Shown piece after piece: positions 11,160 through 23,906 of a DNA stretch of 64,000 bases. The translations under genes were made by a program, and so were the position numbers. Origin of the DNA: Congeria kusceri (taxonomy: Eukaryota; Mollusca; Bivalvia; Myida; Dreissenidae). Where the stretch lies: contig CM051034.1 in NCBI GenBank assembly GCA_027627225.1, forward strand, positions 6,254,858 to 6,318,857, in the 5' to 3' direction. Under the pieces are notes generated by a model. The model saw nothing but the letters and a program-made list of their open reading frames with translations. It searched no databases and was not told where the DNA came from. The first letter of the stretch is position 1, and the number at the start of each line of letters is the position of its first letter.

Positions 11160-12565
11160 AAAAGGCCCCGCTCTGTGGCGGCCATGAATTTTTAACAAAT
11201 CAAAATAATTCATAGAAATTTGGTAGACAACCACCAGGAACATTTCTGTGAAATTATTTTGAAATCCAAGCCGTGGTTTCTAAATATACCCATATTAGGA
11301 ATTATTTTTTTCACAGATTTGGTAGAGAACCACCCAAGGAACATTTCTGTTAAATTATTTTGAAATCCACTAGAGGTTTCTTACAAGAAGATTTTCAAAG
11401 TTTTATATAGCCATAAAAGGAACTAGATGCCTGTTGGCAACATGTGGAGCATGTGGTCAAGAAAGCAACTTGTATTGTAATTATTTTAAAATCACGTTGG
11501 AAACAAGCTGTATAATGCCCATATTTGACCTATGTCATTAATAAGTGTGACCTTGACCTTTGAGCCAGGAACACGTGTCTTGCGCGCAACATGGTGTCGC
11601 CATTTGTAGAACATTGGTGAAAACTATTTAAAACTACAAATCACAAATGAAGAACATCTGGTCTGGACAAGATGTATCATGCCCATATTGACCTTTGACC
11701 TCTAAGTGTGACTTCACCTTTCAACTAAGGACATGCCGACTCCACATTGTGAACATTTGTGAAAAACTATGTCAAAGTCCACTCACAAATGATGAATATC
11801 TGGTCTGGACAAGCTGTATTATGCCATACATGACTTTTGACTTCTAAGTGCGACCTTGACCTTTAAGCTAGGGACACAGGCGTGACACTCTGTCTCCACA
11901 TGGTGAACATTGATGGCAAGATATTTTAAAATTCCCTGATGAATGACGTATTCACTGTCCACATGGTGAACATTTGTGGCAAGCTATTTACATATTCCCT
12001 CATGAATGACGTAGTTACTGTCCACATGGTGAACATTTGTGGCAAGCTATTTACATATTCCCTGATAAATGACGTAGTTACTGTCAACATGGTGAACATT
12101 TGTGGCAAGCTATTTACATATTCCCTCATGAAAGACGTAGTTACTGTCCACATGGTGAACATCTGTGGCAAGCTATTTACATATTCCCTCATGAATGACG
12201 TAGTTACTGTCAACATGGTGAACATTTGTGGCAAGCTATTTACATATTTCCTGACAAATGACGTAGTTACTGTCCACATGGTGAACATTTGTGGCAAGCT
12301 ATTTACATATTCCCTCATGAATGATGAAACATCAGTCGGGACAAGCTGTATTATGCCCATCTCTGACCTCCAAGCGTGACCTTGACCTTTGAGCTAGGGA
12401 CACAGGTCTTGCACGCGACACTCTGTCTCCACATGCTGAGCTTTAAAATTTGCTGATGAATGATGTAGTTACAGTCTGGAAAAGATCGAACGGACGCACG
12501 CAATTACGCACATACACCGAATACACCTAATCGCCATTGTGAAACCTAAGTCGAACGGACCGCAA
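11160..12565. repeat. Tandem-core repeat cluster ('CTTGACCTTTGAGCTAGGGA')
   Basis: Core units repeat GACCTTGACCTTTGAGCTAG, 'CACATGGTGAACATT' and 'GGCAAGCTATTT'. The cluster ends with CGAACGGACCGCAAGCAGGC then TCGACAAAAA. The same ending occurs near 22200, so these are two copies of one family. It contains the 63 bp array at 11930-12325. Confidence 0.7.
11930..12325. repeat. 63 bp minisatellite, open in both directions
   Basis: Six to seven units of 63 bp contain GACGTAGTTACTGTCCACAT and GGCAAGCTATTTACATATTC. The period is 21 codons and no stop falls in the consensus, so ORFs of 146 codons (plus) and 144 codons (minus) span it. They reflect the period, not selection. It is a local expansion of the core unit of the surrounding repeat. 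Confidence 0.85.
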
Positions 12566-13110
12566 GCAGGCTCGACAAAAATGGCCCTGCTCCCTGGTGG
12601 CCATGTTTTTCAATGGGATAGAACCACTTGAGCAACTTTATTACAGGACTACCCAAGGAACATTTCTGTGAAATAATTTCAAAATTCAACCAGCTGTTTC
12701 TGACAAGATTTTCAAAGTTTTCAAAATAGCCACATAAGGAAAAATGCCCCCCCCCCATCCGGCCATGTTTTTCAATGGAGCACAACCATTTCAGCAACTT
12801 TGGTAGAGGACTACCCAAGGAACATCTGTGTGAAATAAGTGCAACATCCAACCAGTGGTTTCTGACAGTTTTGAATATAGTAATATAAGGAAAAATGCCC
12901 TCCCCCCTGGCGGCCATGTTTTTCAATGAAGCGGAACCATTTCAGCAACTTTGGTAGAGAACCACCCAAGGAACATTACTGTTTAATTATTTCAAAATCC
13001 AAACAGTGGTTTCTGACTAGAAGATTTTCAATGTTTTCAATAAAGCCATATACGAAAAAATGTTGCTTAAAGGAAAAGCTTATGGACGGACGCATGCACG
13101 AAGGATGAAC
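12566..13110. repeat. Dispersed repeat ('GGCGGCCATGTTTTTCAATG')
   Basis: Three or more units of about 140 bp carry GGCCATGTTTTTCAATG, 'CAACTTTGGTAGAGGACTAC', 'CCAAGGAACAT' and 'GTGGTTTCTGAC'. Similar wording occurs at 50570-50960 and 56880-57080. Confidence 0.65.
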
Positions 13111-14010
13111 CACAATGGCAAAAGCTTGCTGGCCTTTGGAGCTAAAAACCTATGTTCAGCCATTGTGCATTTATTGCCCACACCAATCTACCTACCAAGT
13201 ATTATGAACCTAGGCCTACAGTTCCATAGGTGTTGCCGCAATACGGTTTTTACCTTGACCTTTGACCCAATAATCAATATGGATACATTTCTAGTCTTAA
13301 CCAACCTACCTACCAAGTATTATGCACCCCAATAAGGTTTTACAATTGTTGGTCAGTTTGACCTTGACCTTTGACCCAATAATCATAATGGATATATATC
13401 TAGTCTTAACCAACTGCCTACCAAGTTTTATGACCCTAGGCCTAAGTGTTCTATAGTTATTGCCTGGACAAGTTCGTTCAACTATTCATCAGTTTGACAT
13501 TTGCCTTTGACCATTATGACCCAATAATAAATAGGGATCCACTTCTAGTAGTAATGAACCTACCTGCCAAATTTTTAGAACCTAGACCTTAGGGTTCCAC
13601 AGTTATTGTCTGGAAAAGATTTTACAAATATTGGTCACTCTAACCTTGACCGTTGACCCAAGGACACAATAATCAATTGGGATCCTATACTAGTCATGAC
13701 TAGTCATGACCAACTTACCTACAAAGAATCTAGGCCTAAAGGTTTTGTAGTTATTGCCTGGAGAAGATTTTACAATTATTTGTGTTTTTTACAATCATAT
13801 TTCGGTCGGTTTTACTTGACCAGTGACCCCAAAATAAATAGGGATCATATACTAGTCATGACCAACATACCTACCAAGTTGTCAGAATATATGCAAAGTT
13901 GTTGCTTGGACCAGATTTTACATTTATCTGATGTTTTTATTTACAATCTTTTGGTCAGTTTGACCTTGACCATTTACCTTGACCATTTACTGTGGAATCA
14001 TTTAATTTGG
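13111..14010. repeat. Dispersed repeat ('TTGACCTTTGACCCAATAAT')
   Basis: About five ~140 bp units share TTGACCTTTGACCCAATAAT, 'ACCAACCTACCTACCAAGT' and 'CCTAGGCCTA'. They decay towards the right end. ORFs within it are repeat products. Confidence 0.6.
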
Positions 14011-15854
14011 TTGACATGAAATATCGTGGATTCGTAAAATCGGGCATATTGACGTAGGATCTTAAATTATTGGATTTCGAGTTTTTGCCAAAAACCTCAA
14101 AAAAATACTGTATCTATGTGCTTTTTGTTTATTCTAACAACCCTTATGCTCAGTTGAAATCTACTTAAACAACAACGTGTCAATTACCCGCATTGTCCGT
14201 ATCTTATCGTCTCAATCTCGCGAAAACGTGGTCCCTAGTGTAACAACACCATACCAATTAGCGGGATTAAACATAGGTGCAATATACCAGTACCGCAAAA
14301 AACAGTCCAATTAATAGTGGTACCCATAGTGTCTTGTATGATTGTAATAAAACAGTGGGTCCTATTAATGGCAGTTTGACACGAAGCCAGACAATTAACG
14401 AGTGACAAACTGCGAATATCGATACGTGCGTGACAATTGAGCAATCTGTACCTTTCAGTTATTCTGTCAGTATTATCTGTTCTTTCAAGAAGGAAACATC
14501 ATACAATTATTTATTTTATCTTTGTGGATATGATCCCAGGAGGGAACTAATGAAATAGATTTGCACTGAGCCAGCACAGCCAGAGTGTTTCCAAACTGTG
14601 TTTCTACCGAATAAAATAATCCCCATGTTCACAAAACATGTTAAGTCTGATTTTCAGGTTAAATATGAACTTCAGCCTGTTAGCACAAAAATGGTGTTCA
14701 CTAAAAATATGGATCAATTTTATTAGTTTGTCACATATATAGATTAAACATAATTCTGAACTTCTGTCAAACTATATCTGATGTGACACTTTTAATCAAA
14801 ACCACACAACATATCATGTTATTCTATCTAGAAAAACAATTATTTTAATTTAAAACATTACTGTGACGTCATCCCATTGTTCTCAGTGTACCATAATTTT
14901 AATATTAGACAGGTAGCCGTCCAATATCTGGCGTGTTTGGTAAGATATTGGCTCGTAGACAGTTAATATTGCACAGCACATGCTAGCTTAGGTAATCTGA
15001 AAACACAGTGTCGCAAGCAGACGATGTTCGTTTTGGCGCCTATTTTAGCACTGATATAATACTTATATTTAATGTAAAATGCACATAGTTTAGGCATGAA
15101 ATAAGATATTTTGCAATAAAAAGAAATATAATTTGCGAAATAACCATTTTCAAAATACAACGAATATCGACCAAAATTATATTTTGTGACAGGTTTAACG
15201 TTATATTATACATTTCATATTTTCTGTACGTGTTATCTATTAGCTACCAATATGTACCACAACAGTCCAAACATTGGCAGGATTACGATCACATACTAGT
15301 ATTAAATATATTCGACAGCCAAAACACATGACGGTATTAATTTGTAGAAACTGCGTTTTATAAATGGTACAACATTGTATGTTACACACTTTTGCAAATG
15401 CTTCCAATCAGAATCGTTCACTGAATAATTTGCCAAACAATTGGGAGAGCGGCTGGATATCTTCATGGGCTGTAAAAAAGGCATTTATCTGGTGCTTTGC
15501 CATTACGTACATCGGTCATATAAAATTGTACATCATTTTTAACGTATTCATGTTTACATTATATAATAGTATTATGTAAGTGGTGAAGTGGGCGTCAGAA
15601 TCAAAATTGTCTCCTTATGACTTTAAGAAAACATAAGCTAGCAAATATGGGACAGTCTTCAGCCCTACGCGCCTCAGACCATCCGATATTTTACATAATG
15701 GACAGTTTTCGGCTTATATATATTACATAAAATAATTGTCACAATCTGCTCATCTGAGCCTGGAAATCAAGATCAGCTAAGTCTGATCTAGATCCTGTAG
15801 TTAATCCTTTGAGAACACTTGGCCTGGTGTCTTTGGCTCTAAAGTTTTAGTTCC
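14011..15854. other. No gene seen; one partial repeat
   Basis: A fragment at about 14620-14680 (GTTCACAAAACATGTTAAG, TCTGATTTTCAGGTT) matches the element at 15855-16192. Otherwise the stretch is AT-rich with only short ORFs. Confidence 0.4.
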
Positions 15855-16192
15855 AGGGCCTGTGTTCACAAAGCAAGTTAAGTCTGATTTTCAGGTTCAA
15901 GATGAACTTGAGCCAGATATTTCAGGCTAAAAAATGATGCTCACTAAAATCAGTTATAATTTTAATTTTTGGTCAAATATATATTATAAAAACAATTTTA
16001 AACTCTTAGCAACGTACATTTGCTGTCTGATATGAACAATTTAATATAAGAAATACAAATAATTACGTGATCTATCAAGAAGAAAAGTTATTCCGAAAAT
16101 ATGTTCGACATTCCGCTCAGTTGAGCTACAAAATCAAGATCAGCTAAGACTGATTCTGATCCTGTAATTTATCTTTTGTGAACACGGGGCCA
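15855..16192. mobile_element. MITE-like element with inverted ends
   Basis: The left end is CAGGGCCTGTGTTCACAAA and the right end is TTTTGTGAACACGGGGCCAG. 'AAGTCTGATTTTCAGGTT' lies near the left end and 'AGATCAGCTAAGACTGATT' near the right. It is non-coding. Confidence 0.5.
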
Positions 16193-16225
16193 GCTGTCCA
16201 TGCATAAATGGGATGCTATACATCA

Positions 16226-16450
16226 CCTGGACCTGTATGCATCAACCCATTCTTAGAATAAAGAATAGACTTAGACTCAAGAACTTTTTGTTTGCAAATA
16301 TGCTTGGTACCAATGTTGCTAACGGCATAATTAATCGTTCTAATTAAAAAAATGATGTAATTTGAGTGGGTGAATAGCATGTTAACTTCAAATTTACAGC
16401 ATTCTTAGAACAAAACAGTTTGAAATGTATTCTTTGTTCTGAGTCTTAAG
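16226..16450. mobile_element. MITE of the 'ATTCACCAACCCATTCTTAGAC' family, degenerate copy
   Basis: CATCAACCCATTCTTAGAAT at the left and 'TTCTGAGTCTTAAGTCT' at the right correspond to the ends of better copies at 29938-30196 and 35391-35611. The interior also matches (AATAAAGAATA, TTTGTTCT). Confidence 0.5.
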
Positions 16451-16457
16451 TCTAACA

Positions 16458-18693
16458 AAAGCTGTCAGGGAAAGCGCGCTCGACTATTCGAAGTATTTCA
16501 GTTGGTACACATTTTGGATAGTGGAAGGGGCATACATTTGTTAAAATACAAAACTTTTAAGTGAAGCCTTGTATAGTTTATGAATTTTTGGAACAAAAAC
16601 TTTAACACAAAATCTATGTAAAAGGTGTGCATAACTCTGTCAAAATACAAAACAGAGTTATGGGTAATGTTGCCCCTGATACTAGAGTTGATGACAAAGG
16701 TTATTTCCAAGTTTCAGGTGAATAATTTATATTGTTTTTAAGCTACAAAAGTTTTGAATATAAACTTTAACCAGAAAATCTATGTGAAAAAGGGGCATAA
16801 CTCTGTCAAAATACAAAACAGAGTTATGGGTAATGTTGCCCCTGATACTAGAGTTGATGACAAAGGTAAATCTATGTGAACTAGACAAGTGTTCGTAGGA
16901 CACGGATGCCCCCACATTCCGCTGGTTGTCACAAAACTCTGATGTCGGAAAAACTGCACCAAAATACCCAGGTGCACATATTCACATGCTGATGAATATG
17001 TTTATAAAGTTTCAGCAGTCTAGCAGTTATACTTTTTGAGTTACACGCGACACAAATCCAAAAATGTAATTTTTTGCTAAAAAAAAGAGTCATAATTTCA
17101 CTGATGGCTGAAAAAACTGCACCAAAATACTCAGGTGCACAAGTTCACATACTGAATAATATGTTTATAAAGTTCCATCACTCTAACAATAATACTTTTT
17201 GAGTTACACGCAACACAAGTCCAAAAATGTCATTTTTTGCTTAAAAAAGGGCCATAACTCTGATGATGTCCAAAAAAACTGAACCAAAATACCCAGGCGC
17301 ACAAGTTCATATGTCGATTAATATGTATATATAGTTTCATCAATGTAGCAGTAATACTTTTTCAGTTATGTGCGACACAAGTCCAAAAATGTCATTTTTT
17401 GCTAAAAAAAGGGCCATAACTCCACTGATGACAGAAAAAACTGCCCCAAAATACCCAGAATTACAAGTTCACATGCTGATTAATATGTTTATAAAGTTTC
17501 ATCACTCTAACAATAATACTTTTTGAGTTACATGCGAAACAAGTCCAAAAATGTCATTTTTTGCAAAAAAAGGGCCATAACTCTGCTGCTGTCAGAAAAA
17601 AATGCACCAAAATACACAGGTGCACAAGTTCACATGCTGATTAATATGTTTGTAAAGTCCCATCACTCTAGCAGCCATACTTTTTGACTAACAATCGACA
17701 CAATTCCAAAAAATATAATTTTTTGCTAAAAAAGGGCCATAACTAAGCTGATGTTGGTAAAAACTGCACCAAAATACCCAGGTGTACAAGCCCCGATGTG
17801 GATGAATATGCTTATAAAGTTTCATCACTCTAGCAGTTATACTTTTTGAGTTATGCGTGACACAAAAATCCGACAGACGGACGGAATGACGCACAGACGG
17901 ACGGACAAGGGCAAATCTACATGCCCCCCCTTTAAAGTTGGGGCATAAAAAGGGGTATAACTATGTCAAAATACAAAACAGAGTTATAGGTAATGTAGCC
18001 TCTGATACTAGACTTGATGAAAAAGGTTTAGTTCCAAGTTTCAGGTGAATAACTCACATAGTTTTTAAGTTACTTTTGAATATAAACTTTAAACAGAAAA
18101 TCTAAGTGAAAAGGGGATATAACTCTGTCAAAAAACAAAACAGAGTTATGGGAAATGTCGCTCCTGATACTAGAGTTGATGACAAAGGTTAGTTTCAAGT
18201 TTCAAGTGAAAAGCTTATGTAGTATTGAAGTTACCAAACTTTTGAATATAAACTTTAACCAGAAAGTTACAAAACTTTTGAATATAAACTTTAACCAGAA
18301 AATCTATTTGAAAAAGGGGCATTACTCTGTCAAACTACAAAAAGAGTTATGGGGAATGTTGCCCCTGATACTGGAGTTGATGACAAAGGTTAGTTCCAAG
18401 TTTCAAGTGAATAACTTAAGTAGTTTTGAAGTTACAAAACTTTTTAATATAAACTCTAACCAGGAAATCTAAGTGAAAAAGGGGTATAACTATGTCAAAA
18501 TACAAAACAGAGTTATGGGGAATGTTGTGCCTGATTCTGGAGTTGATGACAAGTTATTTTTCAAGTTTCAAGTGAATAACTTATGTAGTTTTTAAGTTAG
18601 AAGACTTTTGAATAAAAACTTTAACCAAATTCAGACGCGGCCGCAGCCGCCGGGGATAGTAGGAAAGCTCACCTATTCTTCGAATAGTCAAGC
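16458..18693 (+). mobile_element. Tandem-core element of the 46070-47125 family, interrupted by another repeat
   Basis: The subterminal inverted repeat is GCTCGACTATTCGAAG (16478-16493) and CTTCGAATAGTCAAGC (18678-18693, one mismatch). ~180 bp core units read CAAAATACAAAACAGAGTTA, 'TGTTGCCCCTGATACTAGAG' and 'TTGATGACAAAGGTTAGTTC'. A G/C-rich segment (CAGACGCGGCCGCAGCCGCC) precedes the 3' end, as in the second copy. Short ORFs are by-products. Confidence 0.8.
16878..17946. mobile_element. Nested tandem-core repeat (~165 bp units)
   Basis: It interrupts the element at 16458-18693 in the middle of a core unit. It begins GTGTTCGTAGGACACGGATG, has six ~165 bp units (AAACTGCACCAAAATACCCA, 'TACTTTTTGAGTTACACGCG'), and ends with CAGACGGACGGACAAGGGC and a CCCCCC..GGGGCATAA hairpin. 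A similar start is seen at 49730. Confidence 0.7.
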
Positions 18694-18744
18694 TAACAAG
18701 TAGATTCTTCTGAAAAACTTTAACCAAAATTTCTAAGTTAAACA

Positions 18745-21290
18745 AGAGGGCAAAGATGGCACTAGGTCGCTCACCTGAGTTTAAGGCATCATAAAGGCTT
18801 ATAACAATTAAGACGGCCGAATGACCCTAAAACACTGACGTGAGTATAAAGATCTGGGCCTTGCAGTTTCACGCGAAGATTTTCAAAGTTTATATAAACC
18901 ATGTGACCCCCAGGGCGTGGCCACTTTCTACAGTTGGGAAATATTTGAACAATCTTTGTAGAGGAACTTACGGTTTCAGAGGATAAAATTTTAAAAGTTA
19001 TTTTGCTATTTAAGTCTATATATAAACCATTTGACCCCAGGGGCGTGGCCAGTTTTTACCCCAGGGGCATAACTTGAACAGGCTTTGTTGAGGACCACTA
19101 CACAATGTTTCATGCTTAATATGAAACCTCTGGGCATTACAGTTTCAAGCAGAAGATTTTTAAGGTTCACTAGCCATATAAGTCTATATAAACAATGTGA
19201 CCACCGGAATGTGGCCAGTTTTGACTCTAGGGGCATCATTTGAAAAACCTTTGTAGAAGACCACTATACAATGTTACATACCAAGTATAAAATACTGGGC
19301 CTTGTGGTTTCACAGGAGATTTTTAAAGTCATTTTGATATTAAAGTCTATATAAACACTGTGACCCCCGGGTGTGACCAGTTTTGAACCCAGGGGCATCA
19401 TTTGACCAATCTTTGTAGAGAACCACTATACAATGTTACATACCAAATATGAAACCTCTGGGCCTTGATGTTTCAGAGAAGAAGATTTGTAAAGTCATTT
19501 TGCTACTTAAGTCTATATAAACAATGTGACCCCCGGATCTTTGCCAGATTTGAACCCAGGGGCATTATTTGAACAATCTTTGTAGAGGACCACTATACAA
19601 TGTTACAAACTAAAAATGAAACCTCGGGGCCTTGTGGTTTCAGAGGACAAGATGTTTAAAGTCAATTTGCTATTTAAGTCTATATCAACCATGTGACCCC
19701 AGGGTGTGGCCATTTTGTACCCCTGGGGTATAATTTGAACAATCTTGGTAGAGGACCACTACACAATGTTTCATGCTAAATATAAAACTTCTGGTCATTA
19801 CAGTTTCGAAGAAGATTTTTAAGGCCCAACTGCCATATCGAGGGTTGAGCATGAAACTATTGAATGTGATATAGATATGTTAAGCAGATACAATAGTTTC
19901 ATGCTCAACCCTCGATATAAGTCTATATAAATAATTAGACCCTGGGGGCGTAGCCAGTTTGGACCCCAAGGGCATCATTTGAACAATCTTTGTAGAGGAC
20001 CACTACACAATGTTTCATGCTCAATATGAAACCTCTGGGCATTACGGTTTCAAAGGAGATTTTTAAGGCCCACTTGCCATATAAGTCTGTATAAACAATG
20101 TGACCCACGGGGCGTGGCCAGTTTTGACCCCAGGGGCATCATTTGAACAATAATTGTAGAGGACCACTATACAATGTTACAAACCAAATATGAAACCACT
20201 GGGCCTTGTGGTTTCAGAGGAAAAGATTTTTAAGTCATTTTGCTATTTAAGTCTATATAAACAATGTGACCAACCGGGACGTGGCCAGTTTTTACCCCTG
20301 GGGCATCATTAGAACAATCTGTGTTGAGGACCACTATACAATTGTATGTACCAAATATAAAACCACTGGGCCTTGCGGTTTCAGAGAAGACGATTTTTAA
20401 AGTCATTTTGCTATGTAAGTAAATATAAACACTGTGACCCCTGGGGCATGGCCTGTTTTGAACCCAGGGGCATCATTTGAACACTCTTTGTAGAGAACCA
20501 CTATACAATGTTACATACTAAATCTGAAACCTCTTGGCCTTCCTGTTTCAGAGAAGATTTTAAAAGTCATTTTGCTATTTAAGTCTATATCAACAATGTG
20601 ACCCCGGGAGCGTCGCCAGATTTGACCCCAGGGGCATCATTTGAACAATCTTTGTAGAGGACCACTATACAATGTTACACACTAAATATGAAACCTCTGG
20701 ACCTTGCGGTTTCAGGAGATGATTTTTAAAGTCATTTTGCTATTTAAGTCTATATAAACAATGTGACCCCCGTGGTGGGGCCATATTTAACCCCAGAGGC
20801 ATCATTTGAACAATCTTTGTAGAGGACCACTATACAATGTTACATACCAAATATGAAACCTCTGGGCCTTGCGGTCTCAGAGAAGATGATTTTTTAAGTC
20901 AGCTTGCTATTTAAGTCAATATAAACCATGTGACCCCCGGGCGTGGCCAGTTTGCAACCCAGGGGAATCATTTCGACAAACTTTGTAGAGGACCACTAGA
21001 GGATGTCACATATCAAATTTGAAACCTCCAAGCCTAGTGGTTTCAGAAGATTTTTAAAGTTATCAGTTTTTAAATCAATTTTAGCTCTGGTGACCTACAT
21101 ATGCAGTGGACCGGAACGATTTGAACAATTTCAAAAGAGGGTCACCCAAGGATCCTTCCTGTGAAGTTTAGTGAAAATCTGCCCAGCGGTTTAGGAGATG
21201 TTCTTTGAATGAAAATCTTGACGCACGACGCACAAAAGGCGATCCTAAAAGCTCACCATGCGCATGTTGTGCTCATGTAAGCTAAAAAGT
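18745..21290 (+). mobile_element. Long tandem-core element, ACAAGAGGGC...GAGCTAAAA type
   Basis: It starts at AACAAGAGGGCAAAGATGGC and ends in the hairpin GCTCACCATGCGCATGTTGT followed by GCTCATGTAAGCTAAAA. In between are about twelve ~200 bp units: GACCACTATACAATGTTACA, 'GAAACCTCTGGGCCTTG', 'AAGTCTATATAAACAATGTG'. The element at 55935-57435 has the same type of ends with different core units. It is non-coding. Confidence 0.8.
19835..19918. mobile_element. 76 bp perfect foldback insertion with ATAT target duplication
   Basis: Inside a core unit, the usual 'GCCATATAAGTC' is split by 76 bp (19839-19914). This has 24 bp perfect inverted arms (CGAGGGTTGAGCATGAAACT plus ATTG) around a 28 nt loop. 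ATAT flanks both sides (19835-19838 and 19915-19918), as expected for a 4 bp target-site duplication. Removing it restores the repeat unit. Confidence 0.8.
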
Positions 21291-22437
21291 GGCATAAATC
21301 TGTCAAAAAACAAACACAATTATAGAGGTTGCTTTCTCTGGTAGAGACATTGATACTAAAGAAGTATTCTAAGTTTCAATTAAATACCATTGCTAGTATT
21401 CAAGATATTTGAGTTAATGAAAAACTTGAACCAACATTTCTAAGTTCAACTTGATTAATGTGGGCAACATGTCGAGGACGTTGTCAACAAAGTAACTTGT
21501 AATTATTTTAAATAACATTTTCTAACAAGCAGACCTTCTCCTTTGACCTCTTAAGTGTGACCTTGACCTTCAAGCTAGGGACACAGGTCTTGCTTGTGAC
21601 CCGCTTTCTCCACATGGTGAACATTTGTGGCAAGTAATTTTAAAATTCCCTGATGAATCATGAATTAACAGTCTGGACAAGCTGTAATATGCCAATATTT
21701 GACCTTTGACCTCTAAGTGTGACCGTGACCTTTGAGCAAGGGACAAAGGTCTTGCATGTGACACACCATTTCCACTAGGTGAATATTTGTGGCAAGTTGT
21801 TTTAAAATTGCCTGATGAATAATGAAGTTACAGTCCAGACAAGCGGTATTATGCCCATATTTAACCTTTGACCTCCAAGTGCCACCTTGACCTTTGAAAT
21901 ATGACCTCTAAGTGTGACCTTGACCTTTGAGCTAGGGACACAGGTCTTGCACGCGACATGCCATCTCCACATGGTGAACATTTGTTGCAAGTTATTTGAA
22001 AACGGCCTGATGAATGATGAAATTACAGTCCTGACAAGCTGCATTCTGCCCATATTTGACCATTGACCTCTCATTGTAACTTTTACCTTTGAGCTAGGGA
22101 CAACGATGAACTTACAGTCCGGATAAGATTGGACGGACGCACGCACGCACTCATGCACATACACCGAACCGCCATTGTGACAACTTAGTCGAGCTGACCG
22201 CAGACGGGCTCGACAAAAAGGGGCATAAATCTGCCTAAATACAAAACAGAATTATGGGGATTGCTTTCCTGGCGGGGACGTTGAAAGCAAATCAGTATTT
22301 TAAGTTTCAAGAAATTACCTCCGATAGTAGTCAAGATATTGCACTTTCAACTTGGACAGATGGACGAATGGGCAAACGAAGTGGCGACTACTGTATAATT
22401 ATGCTACACTGACATTTTTTTCGGGGAGTATAATAAC
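21291..22437. repeat. Tandem-core repeat cluster, second copy of the 11160-12565 family
   Basis: Core phrases are GTGACCTTGACCTTTGAGCT, 'CACAGGTCTTGCACGCGACA', 'CCACATGGTGAACATTTG'. The 3' ending GACCGCAGACGGGCTCGACA is close to 22205. Both flanks have 'AAAAGGGGCATAAATCTG'-like sequence that continues another repeat, so this cluster may be nested. Confidence 0.65.
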
Positions 22438-22470
22438 AGGGGTGTTTATCAATTGTTACAAACAATAAAT

Positions 22471-22712
22471 GTGGCGCGTCGTGAGAAAACCAGTCTTAAT
22501 GCATGTGCGTAAAGTGTCAGTCCGCACAGGCTGATCCAGGACGGCACTTTCCGCCTAAAGTGGATTTATGGTTAGGAGAGACTTCCTTGAAACAGAAAAT
22601 ACCATAAAAGCGGAAAGTGCCATCCCGGATTAGCCTGTGCGGACTGCACAGGCTAATCCGGGACGACACTTTACGCACATGCATTACGACCGGTTTTCTC
22701 ACGACGCGCCAC
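22471..22712. mobile_element. Palindrome-rich MITE, copy 2
   Basis: The inverted termini are GTGGCGCGTCGTGAGAAAAC and GTTTTCTCACGACGCGCCAC, a perfect match. It has the same interior as 8817-9077, but the left hairpin has lost about 20 bp (one arm of the first palindrome). The right hairpin (GGATTAGCCTGTGCGGACTG and its partner) is intact. Confidence 0.9.
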
Positions 22713-23192
22713 AGATTTAAGCTATATACACCCCTTTGTTTAGAATAAAATAACATAAGCGTGCATTCTATTCATGAATGTATTTGATATTGATGTAATC
22801 GTTAATAAATGACAAATCAAAACAACCAACAAAGATTACCCCTCACCCCCACCCACTCTTGCTTTTATTGCATTTTTAGAGTTTTTATATTTTTCATCTC
22901 TGGAAAAAATGTATAGGCACTTGCCTATAGTGCCTAAAGCAAGCTAGGCTACTGCTTATAACAGATATGTACCCCATATTTTTTCGATGTTGCACCCACT
23001 CTTTAATGACCAGTGTAGTGAGAATTTTTTTTTTATCAGCCTATGCAATGTTAGGATTTATTCATTTGGGACTACTTGCAGGAAATTTTTACAACATTTG
23101 ATTGGATATCCTCGAGAAGACCAAATGTTGGGTTAGACAGCTACACCAAAAAACAAACCAAGTAAATTTTACAAATTAACTTTGGAACCAAC
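22713..23192. other. No gene seen
   Basis: AT-rich, apparently single-copy spacer between the MITE and the candidate exon. Confidence 0.4.
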
Positions 23193-23297
23193 CTTTCTTT
23201 GCACAGGAGATTTGGGGTTGTCTCCATTAGTGAAGTATAACTGTCGGGCAGTAAGTTGATCGTAGGACGAAACTACGGCTTCAATCTCGCTGAGAAT
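23193..23297 (-). CDS. Candidate internal exon of an unidentified gene (35 codons)
   Basis: Read on the minus strand, an acceptor (GTTACTCTTGTAG) opens a 105 bp stretch with no stop and a donor (AAAG|GTTGGT) closes it. It translates as ILSEIEAVVSSYDQLTARQL and then YFTNGDNPKSPVQRK. The composition looks like ordinary soluble protein, unlike the hydrophobic chance ORFs nearby. It joins the exon at 23907-23971 in phase 0. I do not recognise the family and found no downstream exon. The plus strand also offers a plausible acceptor (CTTTCTTTGCACAG) and donor (GGGCA|GTAAGT) over 45 bp, so the strand is not certain. Confidence 0.35.
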
Positions 23298-23906
23298 CTA
23301 CAAGAGTAACAACCAAGTGCACTCATGTTGGGATTCAAATCATCTAGTATAGGGAAAGATCTTGAGCAAAAGAGCAGAGTTTTTGGTTCCCCCTGCTGCC
23401 CCTCTGGGCTGGTCTACACAGAAATGTTAAATATCTTTAAAAATTCAATATATTTTGCAAATATTCTATAACAAATTAACAGACTGTGCTTAAAAACCTT
23501 GGAAGCATTAGACTCATAAAAACCCTGGATTTATTAAATAATTACATAACAACAACAAACTGGTCCGACTTTCCACCCTGCTCCATTTTAGCAGCACCCT
23601 GTACCTTTTTGGATCCTAGATCTTTCTCCATAGTAAGCTATCAATCAAAGTTTTTGTTGGAATCTTAAAACAGCAAACAGGTATCTTATTTAATTCTGCA
23701 TTTTGTCCTGTAGTGCATTCTATTTGCAGCAATGATCAAAAGCCAAGAAAAATTATTTGAAGCGGAATGCCCTATTACTATGCACACCTATGCTTGCATG
23801 CTAGCGAAACTTCCCAAAAAGTTTTAATGAATTTTAATGAATTTCTACTTGAAGAGAAACTGTCCGAACAAAGATGGTGAACTATTTGAACCAATTAAAA
23901 TCATAC

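Noticed and set aside
11926..12379. 144-146 codon ORFs on both strands
   Set aside because: Artefact of a 63 bp tandem repeat.
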